In this document: in pieces, positions 6,375 through 12,918 of the stretch | Layout: each line of letters opens with the position of its first letter | How positions within the stretch are numbered: the stretch's first letter is position 1 | Assembly: GCA_902473545.1 (NCBI GenBank) | Contig: CABRSG010000029.1 | Location: 1 to 13,843 of the forward strand | Length of the DNA stretch: 13,843 bases | Direction: 5' to 3' | From: an uncultured Lachnospiraceae bacterium | GTDB taxonomy: Bacteria > Bacillota > Clostridia > Lachnospirales > Lachnospiraceae | Made by a program: the position numbers and the translations under genes | Notes under the pieces: generated by a model | The model's database searches: none | Told to the model about the DNA's origin: nothing | Seen by the model: the letters and a program-made list of their open reading frames with translations, nothing else

Positions 6375-7982
6375 ATGAGATTAAAAAAGAGGTTTCTGAT
6401 CGCGCTTATTTTCGCATTTGCGGCGATGAGCGTCTTTTGTGCGGCTGCACAGGAGCAGGTGCGCATTGGCGATGGTATCTATATTAGCGATATCAATGTG
6501 TCCGGCATGACATACAGCGAGGCGGATGCGCTGGTGGAGCAGCGGATCGTGCAGGCACGCTCGGCTGTGATCACAGTCCAGGTAGGGGAGGACAGCGTTG
6601 AAGCGACCGCAAGCGAGCTTGGGCTGCAGTGGGACAACAGAAACGTGGTGCAGGACGCCATCGATCTTGGCAATTCCGGCAATCCGATAAAGCGCTACAA
6701 GGACAGGAAAAATCTTGGGCAGGAAACACAGGTGCTCCCGCTGAAATTCAGTGCGAACGCAAATGCGGTGAGAGATTTTATCGAAGAAAAATGCAAGCAG
6801 TTTGAGAAGGAAGCGCAGGAGGTATCCGTCAGCGCCGACGGCAGCGGCGGGATCAATATACAGCCGGGTGTTACCGGTCAGGTTATCAATGTAGATGAAT
6901 CGGTAAAAGCGGTGCAGGACTACATTGCAAACGAGTGGCAGGGCGGAGCCGGGACGGTTGCGCTGTCTGTCGAGCTGGATGAGCCGCGCGGAAGCGAGGA
7001 GGATCTGGAATCCATTACAGACTGCCTTGGTACGTATACGACGCCTTATGGTTCCACCGCCGGGCGAAATATGAATGTAGAGCGCGGCGCGGAGCTGATC
7101 AACAATCATATTGTTTATCCGGGTGAGACTTTCTCCGTATGCGAACATCTGGTACCCTTTACGGCGGAGAACGGCTACGAGCTGGCGCCGGAATATGCGA
7201 TGGGGCGCGTTGTACAGGGCTACGGCGGCGGTATCTGCCAGGTGTCCACAACGCTGTACAACGCACTGCTGCTGGCGGAGCTTGAAATTGTTGAGCGGCA
7301 TAATCACACAATGACGGTGTCCTACGTTCAGTATTCTATGGATGCGGCGATCGCTGAGGGCAGCATGGATCTGGTGTTCCGCAATAATCTGGATACGCCG
7401 ATCCTGATTTCCGGCTATGCCTACGGCGGCGAGCTGACCTTTAGTATCTGGGGCAAGGAGACGCGCCCGGCAGACCGCTCTATCTATTATTACTGCAATA
7501 CGATCAGTGAAACGTACCCGGAGGGCGTAGCGCTCTATGCCGCGCCGGATCAGGCGGTCGGATATTTTAACCAGGTGCAGTCGGCGATGAGCGGTGTGAG
7601 CGCGGAGTGCTGGAAAGAGATAACGTACAACGGTGAGACGACGACAGAGCTTGTGAACACCAGCTACTACCAGGCGACGCCGGCGAGCTGGGAGGTTGGA
7701 ACGATTGGTGCCTCGGATGCACTGCTGAATGCGATCGCGTCAAACGATCTGGCGGCGGCACAGGCAGCGGCAACTGGCGTCACCACGCAGACGGAGACCT
7801 GGCAAACGGAAACGGTTTCTACGGAAACACCGGCTACCGATACGGTTACCAAGGAAACACCGGCAACCGATACGATTGCTACGGAAACACCGGCAACGGA
7901 TTATGTCGATCCGGGTACCGCCTACGATCCAAACAGCGGATATGATACGGGCGAGGGAGACGGAGTTGTAATCTGGGAGTAA
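6375..7982 (+). CDS. Secreted VanW-family cell-wall protein
   Basis: 535 residues. A signal peptide (MRLKKRFLIALIFAFAAMSV, then FCAAA) probably ends near AAA-QE at 25-27; SVFC does not fit a good lipobox. Residues about 30-200 resemble the YoaR-type peptidoglycan-binding domain (PG_binding_4), with ISDINVSGMTYSEA near 37-50. The VanW domain spans about 215-360 and has its hallmarks GETFSV at 250-255 and GGGICQVSTTLYNA at 284-297. A Thr/Pro/Glu-rich linker with three 10-residue repeats closes the protein, with no LPxTG signal. VanW proteins are found in some vancomycin-resistance clusters, but no resistance genes lie here and this broad family is mostly chromosomal with unknown wall function. 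The start at 6375 was preferred to ATG 6342 because it opens the signal peptide, has GGGGG six bases upstream and avoids overlap with the miniprotein. Confidence 0.92.
   Translation: MRLKKRFLIALIFAFAAMSVFCAAAQEQVRIGDGIYISDINVSGMTYSEADALVEQRIVQARSAVITVQVGEDSVEATASELGLQWDNRNVVQDAIDLGNSGNPIKRYKDRKNLGQETQVLPLKFSANANAVRDFIEEKCKQFEKEAQEVSVSADGSGGINIQPGVTGQVINVDESVKAVQDYIANEWQGGAGTVALSVELDEPRGSEEDLESITDCLGTYTTPYGSTAGRNMNVERGAELINNHIVYPGETFSVCEHLVPFTAENGYELAPEYAMGRVVQGYGGGICQVSTTLYNALLLAELEIVERHNHTMTVSYVQYSMDAAIAEGSMDLVFRNNLDTPILISGYAYGGELTFSIWGKETRPADRSIYYYCNTISETYPEGVALYAAPDQAVGYFNQVQSAMSGVSAECWKEITYNGETTTELVNTSYYQATPASWEVGTIGASDALLNAIASNDLAAAQAAATGVTTQTETWQTETVSTETPATDTVTKETPATDTIATETPATDYVDPGTAYDPNSGYDTGEGDGVVIWE
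7815..7904 (+). repeat. Three in-frame 30-bp tandem repeats in the VanW-family gene
   Basis: Three 30-base units (7815-7844, 7845-7874, 7875-7904) encode residues 481-510 as VSTETPATDT, VTKETPATDT and IATETPATDY. The units differ by several bases each, mostly at synonymous or edge positions. Being in frame, gain or loss of a unit would change tail length without breaking the gene. Confidence 0.9.
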
Positions 7983-8009
7983 GAGGTTTAGATTAAAGAG
8001 AGAAAAAAT

Positions 8010-9032
8010 ATGAAAACAGGAAAAATTTCGGAAGCAGTTTTAAAGCGTTCCGTTTTGAAGCAATGCACAGGCACGCATCCGGCGGTATTGCAGGGCGCTG
8101 AAAGCGGCGGCGATTGCGCAGTCATTTTAACGGCAGAGAAATCTGCCGTTTCCTGTTCTGTGCATCCTGCGGTGCTGGATACCATAAAAAAGGTGCGTTT
8201 TGCCGTGGAACATGCGGTGAATAATCTGGGGTGCTCTGGCGCGGAGCCGACAGCGGTGCTTCTGACTGTTCTGCTGCCGGAGGAAGCGGAGGAAGCGCTT
8301 TTAAAAGAAATTATGCGGGAGGCAGAGGCCGTCTGCGGAGAATTAAAAATACAGATCGCGGGCGGGCATACGGAGACAAATCCGGCAGTGAAGCTTCCCG
8401 TGCTGACGGTGACGGCGCTTGGGACTGTGGATGCCGGGCGTGCGGCAAATGCCCGGACTGATGCGGACGCTGTACTTTGTGCGAAAAATGCTCTGCCCGG
8501 CATGGATCTTCTGGTGGCAGGCACGGTCGGGCGCGAGGGGACGGCGCTGCTTGCATGGGCGCATGAAGAGGAATTAAAGAGGCGGTTCCCGCTGACGTTT
8601 GTGGAGCAGGCGAAGAGCTTCGGGAAAAGCATCAGCATTCTGCAGGCGGCGCGCATTGCAAGGGACTGCGGCGCGGCGGCGCTGCACGACGCTTCGCAGG
8701 GCGGCATTTTTGGAGCGCTGTGGGAGCTGTGCGAGGGTGCAAAGTGCGGACTGACAGCGGAGCTTCGGAAAATCCCCATCCGCCAGGAGACGATTGAAAT
8801 CTGTGAATATTTCGGCTGTCATCCGTACTGCCTGCTTTCGGGCGGCGCGCTTCTGATCGCGGCACCGGACGGACGGCGGGTGGAAATGGAGCTTGCGCAG
8901 CACGGTATTCCGACGGCAATTATCGGAAAGCTGACAGATTCCAACGACCGGATACTGATAAACGGCGAGGAGCGACGCTTTCTCGATCGTCCTGCGCAGG
9001 ATGAGATCTGGAAGGAGAGAGATGTGTTATGA
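8010..9032 (+). CDS. AIR synthase-related (PurM/HypE-like) protein
   Basis: 340 residues with the two-domain PurM/HypE fold. The start MKTGKISEAVLKRSVLKQ is typical of HypE-like proteins in Firmicutes. Recognisable blocks are GGDCAVI at 33-39, GGHTETNPAV at 118-127, GREGTALLA at 174-182, HDASQGGIFGALWEL at 226-240 and SGGALLIAAP at 277-286. It is not HypE itself: the C-terminal PRxC carbamoyl-carrying cysteine is absent (the end is KERDVL) and no other hydrogenase genes are near. It is not PurM by sequence. Two positions usually acidic in the ATP/metal site are changed: TDP reads VHP at 51-53, and ND reads NN at 71-72. The true reaction is unknown. AGAGAG upstream is a weak ribosome site, and the stop overlaps the trmL start as ATGA. 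Confidence 0.85.
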   Translation: MKTGKISEAVLKRSVLKQCTGTHPAVLQGAESGGDCAVILTAEKSAVSCSVHPAVLDTIKKVRFAVEHAVNNLGCSGAEPTAVLLTVLLPEEAEEALLKEIMREAEAVCGELKIQIAGGHTETNPAVKLPVLTVTALGTVDAGRAANARTDADAVLCAKNALPGMDLLVAGTVGREGTALLAWAHEEELKRRFPLTFVEQAKSFGKSISILQAARIARDCGAAALHDASQGGIFGALWELCEGAKCGLTAELRKIPIRQETIEICEYFGCHPYCLLSGGALLIAAPDGRRVEMELAQHGIPTAIIGKLTDSNDRILINGEERRFLDRPAQDEIWKERDVL

Positions 9033-9529
9033 GCAGGCTGAACATTGTATTATTTGAGCCGGAGATTCCGTCAAACACAGGGAATATCGGCAGAACCTGC
9101 GCGGCGACCGGAGCGCGGCTGCATCTGATTGAGCCGCTTGGCTTCAGCCTGAGCGAAAAGGCGATCAAACGGGCAGGGATGGATTACTGGAAGGAGCTGG
9201 ACGTCACACGCTATCTTGATTTTGAGGAATTTCTGGAGAAAAATCCGGGAGCGAAAATCTACATGGCGACGACGAAAGCGCCGCGGACCTACACAGAGGT
9301 GCATTATGAGCCGGACTGTTATCTGATGTTTGGGAAAGAGAGCGCCGGCATCCCGGAGGAAATCCTTCTGGAGCACCAGGAGACGGCAGTGCGCATCCCG
9401 ATGATCGGGGAGACGCGTTCTTTAAATTTAAGCAATGCGGTAGCGATCGTACTCTACGAGGCGCTGCGTCAGAACCGGTTCGCTCAGATGGAGCTGACCG
9501 GACATCTCACAAAATACGAATGGAAATAA
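9029..9529 (+). CDS. trmL: tRNA (cytidine(34)-2'-O)-methyltransferase
   Basis: 166 residues, full length for TrmL/YibK/CspR, a SPOUT enzyme that uses S-adenosylmethionine to 2'-O-methylate the wobble base of certain leucine tRNAs. All motifs of the trefoil-knot fold are present: NTGNIGRTCAATG at 16-28 (motif 1 with catalytic-region R22), FGKESAGIP at 101-109 (motif 2), and RSLNLSNAVAIVLYEALRQ at 130-148 (motif 3, which builds the knot and cofactor pocket). The start overlaps the previous stop by four bases (ATGA), and AAGGAG at 9012-9017 is a little distant (11 bases), so translational coupling is likely. It is the last gene of the unit that starts near 6200. Confidence 0.95.
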   Translation: MSRLNIVLFEPEIPSNTGNIGRTCAATGARLHLIEPLGFSLSEKAIKRAGMDYWKELDVTRYLDFEEFLEKNPGAKIYMATTKAPRTYTEVHYEPDCYLMFGKESAGIPEEILLEHQETAVRIPMIGETRSLNLSNAVAIVLYEALRQNRFAQMELTGHLTKYEWK

Positions 9530-9591
9530 AACGGGCGGCAGAGTTTTGCACAGACCGGCACTAAAGGATACTGGCGCAGGGAATGCGCATT

Positions 9592-10305
9592 TTACAGTGC
9601 TTCTGCCGCGCGGAATTTATAGCCGACGCCCCATACCGTATCCAAAGACCATGTTTCATGGTCTTTTATTTTTTCGCGGATGCGTTTGATATGTACGTCG
9701 ATCGTCCGGGCGTCCCCGATGTAATCGTAGCCCCAGACATGGTCGAGAAGCTGTTCGCGCGTGAACACCTGATTGGGGGCTGATGCCAGGAAGTAAAGCA
9801 GCTCCAGCTCTTTAGGCGGCATGTCCACCGTCTCGCCGTCGCAGGTCACGGTATAATTGGAAAGACTGATGGTAAGCTGCGGATATTCCACATATTTCGG
9901 GAGCGACCGTTTCGCAGCGGTGGGCGGCGGCGTCAGTGTACGGCGCCAGATAGCGCGGATTCTGGAAATCAGCTCGCGCGTGTCGACCGGTTTTTCCAGA
10001 AAATCATCCGCTCCGGCGTCCAGCGCCCGCACCCTTTCCAGCACATCCCGGCTGCCGGAAAGAACCAGCAGCGGCGTGCTCCCGGCGGGGCGCAGCTCCC
10101 GAAAAAGGTCGACATAATCAATGCGCGGTACCGTGTCCTTGTCCACCACAATAAAATCAGCCTGCCGTGCGGCAAGCTCTTTGGCGGCGGTGGCTCCGTC
10201 AAAAGCCACCTGCACCTCTGAAAATCTGGTTTTTAAAGCATCCCGCAGCGTGCGGGCCGTTTGTATATCCTGTTCCACAAGCATCAGTTTTTGTGGGCTG
10301 TTCAT
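9592..10305 (-). CDS. Orphan OmpR/PhoB-type response regulator with atypical receiver
   Basis: 237 residues: receiver at about 5-120, Pro-rich linker, winged-helix DNA-binding domain at about 140-233 (PPKELELLYFLA at 163-174, FTREQLLDHVWG at 181-192, RTIDVHIKRIREKI at 200-213, VWGVGYKF at 224-231). The probable phosphoacceptor is D55 in DFIVVDKD, with K105 (EKP) and S83 in their usual places. The acidic pair that normally opens the metal pocket reads E11-Q12, and the loop after D55 has one extra residue before the conserved proline, so phosphorylation may be weak or absent. No histidine kinase is adjacent. GGAGG lies upstream of the ATG, 12 bp after the mutS2 stop, so the two are probably co-transcribed. 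Targets unknown. Confidence 0.93.
   Translation of the reverse strand: MNSPQKLMLVEQDIQTARTLRDALKTRFSEVQVAFDGATAAKELAARQADFIVVDKDTVPRIDYVDLFRELRPAGSTPLLVLSGSRDVLERVRALDAGADDFLEKPVDTRELISRIRAIWRRTLTPPPTAAKRSLPKYVEYPQLTISLSNYTVTCDGETVDMPPKELELLYFLASAPNQVFTREQLLDHVWGYDYIGDARTIDVHIKRIREKIKDHETWSLDTVWGVGYKFRAAEAL
9644..9674 (+). terminator. Rho-independent-type terminator for the trmL transcript, inside the antisense regulator gene
   Basis: AAAGACCATG at 9644-9653, a TTT loop, and the exact complement CATGGTCTTT at 9657-9666, followed by TATTTTTT at 9667-9674. The T-run lies only on the + side, so the element points rightward, about 115 bases past the trmL stop. It falls within the coding sequence of the - strand regulator (codons for KDHETWSL). 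A weaker GCGCA/TGCGC stem with ATTTT lies at 9574-9593. Confidence 0.6.
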
Positions 10306-10317
10306 GCTTCCCTCCTG

Positions 10318-12696
10318 TTAGTTTTTGAAAGTCACGATTGTCACCCCGGCATCTCCTTCCCCGAATTCTCCGAGCCGGTAGGATTCCACGTGCTTCTGGC
10401 GGCGCAGATAATTGTGTACCGCTTTTCGAAGCGCCCCGGTTCCCTTGCCGTGTACGATGCGCACGCTCGGCATGTGGGAGAGGTAGGCGTCGTCCAGGTA
10501 TTTGTCCAGTTCGGCGATCGCCTCGTCGGTGGTCTTTCCGAGCAGATTGATCTCGATGCCGACGGAAGCGGATTTCGACATTCTGATTTTTCCGCTGCCG
10601 GTCTGACGCTTGTAGGGCGTCGTTGTCTCGATGTCGGCGATTTTTTCCAGATCCTTAATATTTACCTGCGAGCGCAGAATGCCCATCTGTACGAAGAGAT
10701 TTCCCTTTGCGTCCGGAAGCGTGCTGACGGTTCCCTTTAAGTTCATGCTCAGCACACGCACGCTGTCGCCGAGGTGCAGGTCTTTTGGCTGCAGCTCCTT
10801 CGACGGCGCGCGCTGCGCTTTGAGCGTCATATTTTTTTCTACGGAGGACATTTTCTCGCGCAGGCGGGAGCGCTCCTGCTCCATCGCTCTGGAGTCAATG
10901 CCCTGTTTTCCGAATTTATTAAAATTTTTGATTGTCGTGTCGGCGTATTCCTTCGCCTCGCGCAGAATTGCGTGCGCCTGCTCGTTTGCCTCGCGCAGAA
11001 TGCGCTCGCGGCTTGCATCCAGCGTTTCCTGTTTCTGCTCCAGCCGCTTTTTCAGCCGCTCGATCTCGTCTTTATAATGATTGATTTCTTCGCGCTCGCG
11101 TTCGATCGTCACGCGGCTTGTCTCCAGGTCGCTGATGAGCGATTCGAAATCCTCGTCCTGCTGGGAAAGCTGCCCGCGCGCTTCTTCAATAATGTATTCC
11201 GACAAACCGAGCTTTGCGGAGATGGCAAATGCGTTACTCTTGCCGGGAATGCCGATCAGAAGGCGGTAGGTCGGGCAAAGGGTTTCAACATTAAATTCGC
11301 AGCACCCGTTTTCTACGCCGGGGGTGGAGAGCGCATAGACCTTCAGCTCGCTGTAATGCGTGGTTGCCATTGTGCGTACGCCAGCGCGGTGCAGGTTTGA
11401 CAGCACAGAGATAGCAAGCGCGGCGCCCTCCGTCGGATCAGTCCCGGCGCACAGCTCGTCGAGAAGCACCAGCGAGCGATCGTTTGCTTCATTTAAAATA
11501 GATACAATATTTGTCATGTGCGCCGAGAAGGTACTGAGACTTTGCTCAATGCTCTGCTCGTCGCCAATATCCGCGAATACATCCTCAAAAACGGCAAGCT
11601 CCGACTGGTCGAATGCCGGAATGTGCAGACCGGACTGCCCCATCAGTGTGAACAGCCCTACGGTTTTCAGAGAGACCGTTTTGCCGCCGGTGTTCGGACC
11701 GGTAATGATAAGCTGGTCGAAATCTTTTCCAAGGCGGATGTCGATGGGAACGACCTTCTTTTTATCGAGGAGCGGGTGACGTCCCTTCTTGATGTTGATG
11801 ACACCTCTGTCGTTTAAGAACGGCTCGCTGCCGTTGTAGGATTTGGAAAGCTGTGCGCGTGCAAAAATGAAATCCAGCTTTGTGAGCAGCGTCAGATCGC
11901 TCTCCAGGGCTTCCAGCTCGGCGCCTGCCTGCCCGCTTAAATTTGCGAGGATCACTTCAATTTCTTTTTCTTCCCTGATTTCCAGCTCGCGCAGCTCGTT
12001 ATTCAATTTAATGACTGCCATTGGTTCGATGAACAGTGTGGAGCCGGTGGAGGACTGGTCGTGGATCATGCCCTGCACCTGTCCGCGGTATTCCGCTTTT
12101 ACCGGCAGGCAGTAGCGCCCGTTTCGCATGGTGATGACGGCGTCCTGCAGATAGGTGCGCGAGGAACCGTTTACCATGGAATTGAGCTGGGCGTGTACCT
12201 TGTCGTTCATCTGGCGCATTGCGCGGCGGATGCCGCGAAGCGTGGGGCTTGCGTCGTCGCTGACCTCCTCCTCGGAGGGCAGACAGCGGCGAATCTCATT
12301 TGCAACCGGCGTGAGCGGCTGCAGTGCGTCAAACATCACGTCCAGGGCGTTTGGCTCTGCGTCGGTGTTTTCCTTGCGGGAGTAAGCCTTTACGCGGTTA
12401 CAGACCTCCAGCAGACGGCAGAGGGCAAGCAGCTCGGACGGACCGAGAATGCTTCCGACCTCCAGACGCTTCAGTGAGCCGCGGATGTCGGTGATACCGG
12501 AGAAGGAGACGTGTCCCTTCTGGTAGAGCATGGACAGCGCCAGGCTGGTTTCCGCCTGCAGCATACGGATCTCTTCGATGTCGGAGGAAGGCAGCAGATT
12601 TTTGCAAAGCTCCTTTCCGAGCACGGAACCGGCAAGCTCCGTCAGACGGTCGATGATTTTATGATATTCTAATGTTTTCAGCACTTTTGCGTTCAT
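10318..12696 (-). CDS. mutS2: MutS2 / RqcU with C-terminal Smr domain
   Basis: 792 residues, usual for the family. MutS2 lacks the mismatch-recognition domain of MutS. It is linked to suppression of recombination in some bacteria and, in Bacillus, to splitting of collided ribosomes. The core and clamp region occupy about 1-290. The ATPase has Walker A GPNTGGKT at 333-340, Walker B LVLLDE at 409-414 and the following AGTDPTEGAAL. A long Glu/Lys/Arg coiled coil runs from about 510 to 625, a KOW-like strand region lies around 640-685, and Smr at about 714-792 has HGKGTG at 749-754. The usual LDxR motif of Smr reads INLLG here (716-720). The start at 12696 is set by AAGGAGG five bases upstream; an upstream in-frame ATG at 12753 lacks such a site and lies only a few bases from the predicted transcript start. 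Confidence 0.96.
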   Translation of the reverse strand: MNAKVLKTLEYHKIIDRLTELAGSVLGKELCKNLLPSSDIEEIRMLQAETSLALSMLYQKGHVSFSGITDIRGSLKRLEVGSILGPSELLALCRLLEVCNRVKAYSRKENTDAEPNALDVMFDALQPLTPVANEIRRCLPSEEEVSDDASPTLRGIRRAMRQMNDKVHAQLNSMVNGSSRTYLQDAVITMRNGRYCLPVKAEYRGQVQGMIHDQSSTGSTLFIEPMAVIKLNNELRELEIREEKEIEVILANLSGQAGAELEALESDLTLLTKLDFIFARAQLSKSYNGSEPFLNDRGVINIKKGRHPLLDKKKVVPIDIRLGKDFDQLIITGPNTGGKTVSLKTVGLFTLMGQSGLHIPAFDQSELAVFEDVFADIGDEQSIEQSLSTFSAHMTNIVSILNEANDRSLVLLDELCAGTDPTEGAALAISVLSNLHRAGVRTMATTHYSELKVYALSTPGVENGCCEFNVETLCPTYRLLIGIPGKSNAFAISAKLGLSEYIIEEARGQLSQQDEDFESLISDLETSRVTIEREREEINHYKDEIERLKKRLEQKQETLDASRERILREANEQAHAILREAKEYADTTIKNFNKFGKQGIDSRAMEQERSRLREKMSSVEKNMTLKAQRAPSKELQPKDLHLGDSVRVLSMNLKGTVSTLPDAKGNLFVQMGILRSQVNIKDLEKIADIETTTPYKRQTGSGKIRMSKSASVGIEINLLGKTTDEAIAELDKYLDDAYLSHMPSVRIVHGKGTGALRKAVHNYLRRQKHVESYRLGEFGEGDAGVTIVTFKN

Positions 12697-12733
12697 GAAA
12701 ACCTCCTTATTGCGTATAAACAGTGAACCTCCG

Positions 12734-12761
12734 GTTTGCTGTGAACGGAGCAAACAGTAAC
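12734..12761. repeat. Intergenic inverted repeat, copy 2, in the mutS2 leader
   Basis: GTTTGCT at 12734-12740 pairs with AGCAAAC at 12749-12755 around an 8-base loop. An alternative stem pairs CTCCG at 12729-12733 with CGGAG at 12746-12750, so the two exclude each other. Bases 12741-12761 match 6106-6126 at 19 of 21 positions. It lies between the predicted mutS2 transcript start and its ribosome site. Confidence 0.7.
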
Positions 12762-12764
12762 CTT

Positions 12765-12793
12765 AGTTTATCACATAATAAGGCAATCTGCAA
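12765..12793 (-). promoter_or_regulatory. Sigma-A promoter for mutS2 and the response regulator
   Basis: On the - strand, TTGCAG (12793-12788), a 17-base spacer and TAAACT (12770-12765). Each hexamer has four of six consensus bases and the spacing is ideal. The predicted start near 12758 gives a leader of about 60 bases that contains the inverted repeat. Confidence 0.55.
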
Positions 12794-12800
12794 ATTTATC

Positions 12801-12829
12801 TTGTTATTGGCGGGCGGTTTTAGTATAAT
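12801..12829 (+). promoter_or_regulatory. Sigma-A promoter for yhaM
   Basis: TTGTTA at 12801-12806, a 17-base spacer, then a perfect TATAAT at 12824-12829. Transcription should start near 12836, about 83 bases before the ATG at 12919. It is divergent from the mutS2 promoter, with -35 elements only 7 bp apart. Confidence 0.75.
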
Positions 12830-12830
12830 A

Positions 12831-12861
12831 GCTCCGAAGGAGCCTCCGCGCGCTGCGGAGG
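12831..12861 (+). other. Tandem GC-rich hairpins at the 5' end of the yhaM transcript
   Basis: Two perfect stems abut. GCTCC at 12831-12835 pairs with GGAGC at 12839-12843 around GAA. CCTCCGC at 12843-12849 pairs with GCGGAGG at 12855-12861 around a 5-base loop. No T-run follows, so they are not intrinsic terminators. The predicted start near 12836 would cut into the first stem, leaving the second at the extreme 5' end of the mRNA. Confidence 0.6.
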
Positions 12862-12918
12862 AACCGTACATAAAACAGAAACCGCGATTTTGTGAAGATA
12901 GCGTAAGGAGCAATTTAT

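Noticed and set aside
6381..7307. 308-codon open frame on the - strand opposite the VanW-family gene
   Set aside because: It lies entirely within a well-supported VanW coding sequence and shows shadow-frame composition without motifs.
6375..7982. Vancomycin resistance from the VanW match
   Set aside because: No vanA/vanB ligase, vanH, vanX or vanS/R genes are present. VanW-domain proteins are widespread chromosomal genes in Firmicutes.
7988..8779. 263-codon Ser/Ala-rich open frame on the - strand opposite the AIR-synthase-like gene
   Set aside because: The low-complexity Ser/Ala/Pro composition is the mirror of GC-rich codons. The + strand gene has conserved blocks across the whole region.
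8010..9032. Naming the AIR-synthase-like gene hypE
   Set aside because: The C-terminal PRxC cysteine required for HypE is absent, and no hydrogenase maturation genes are nearby.
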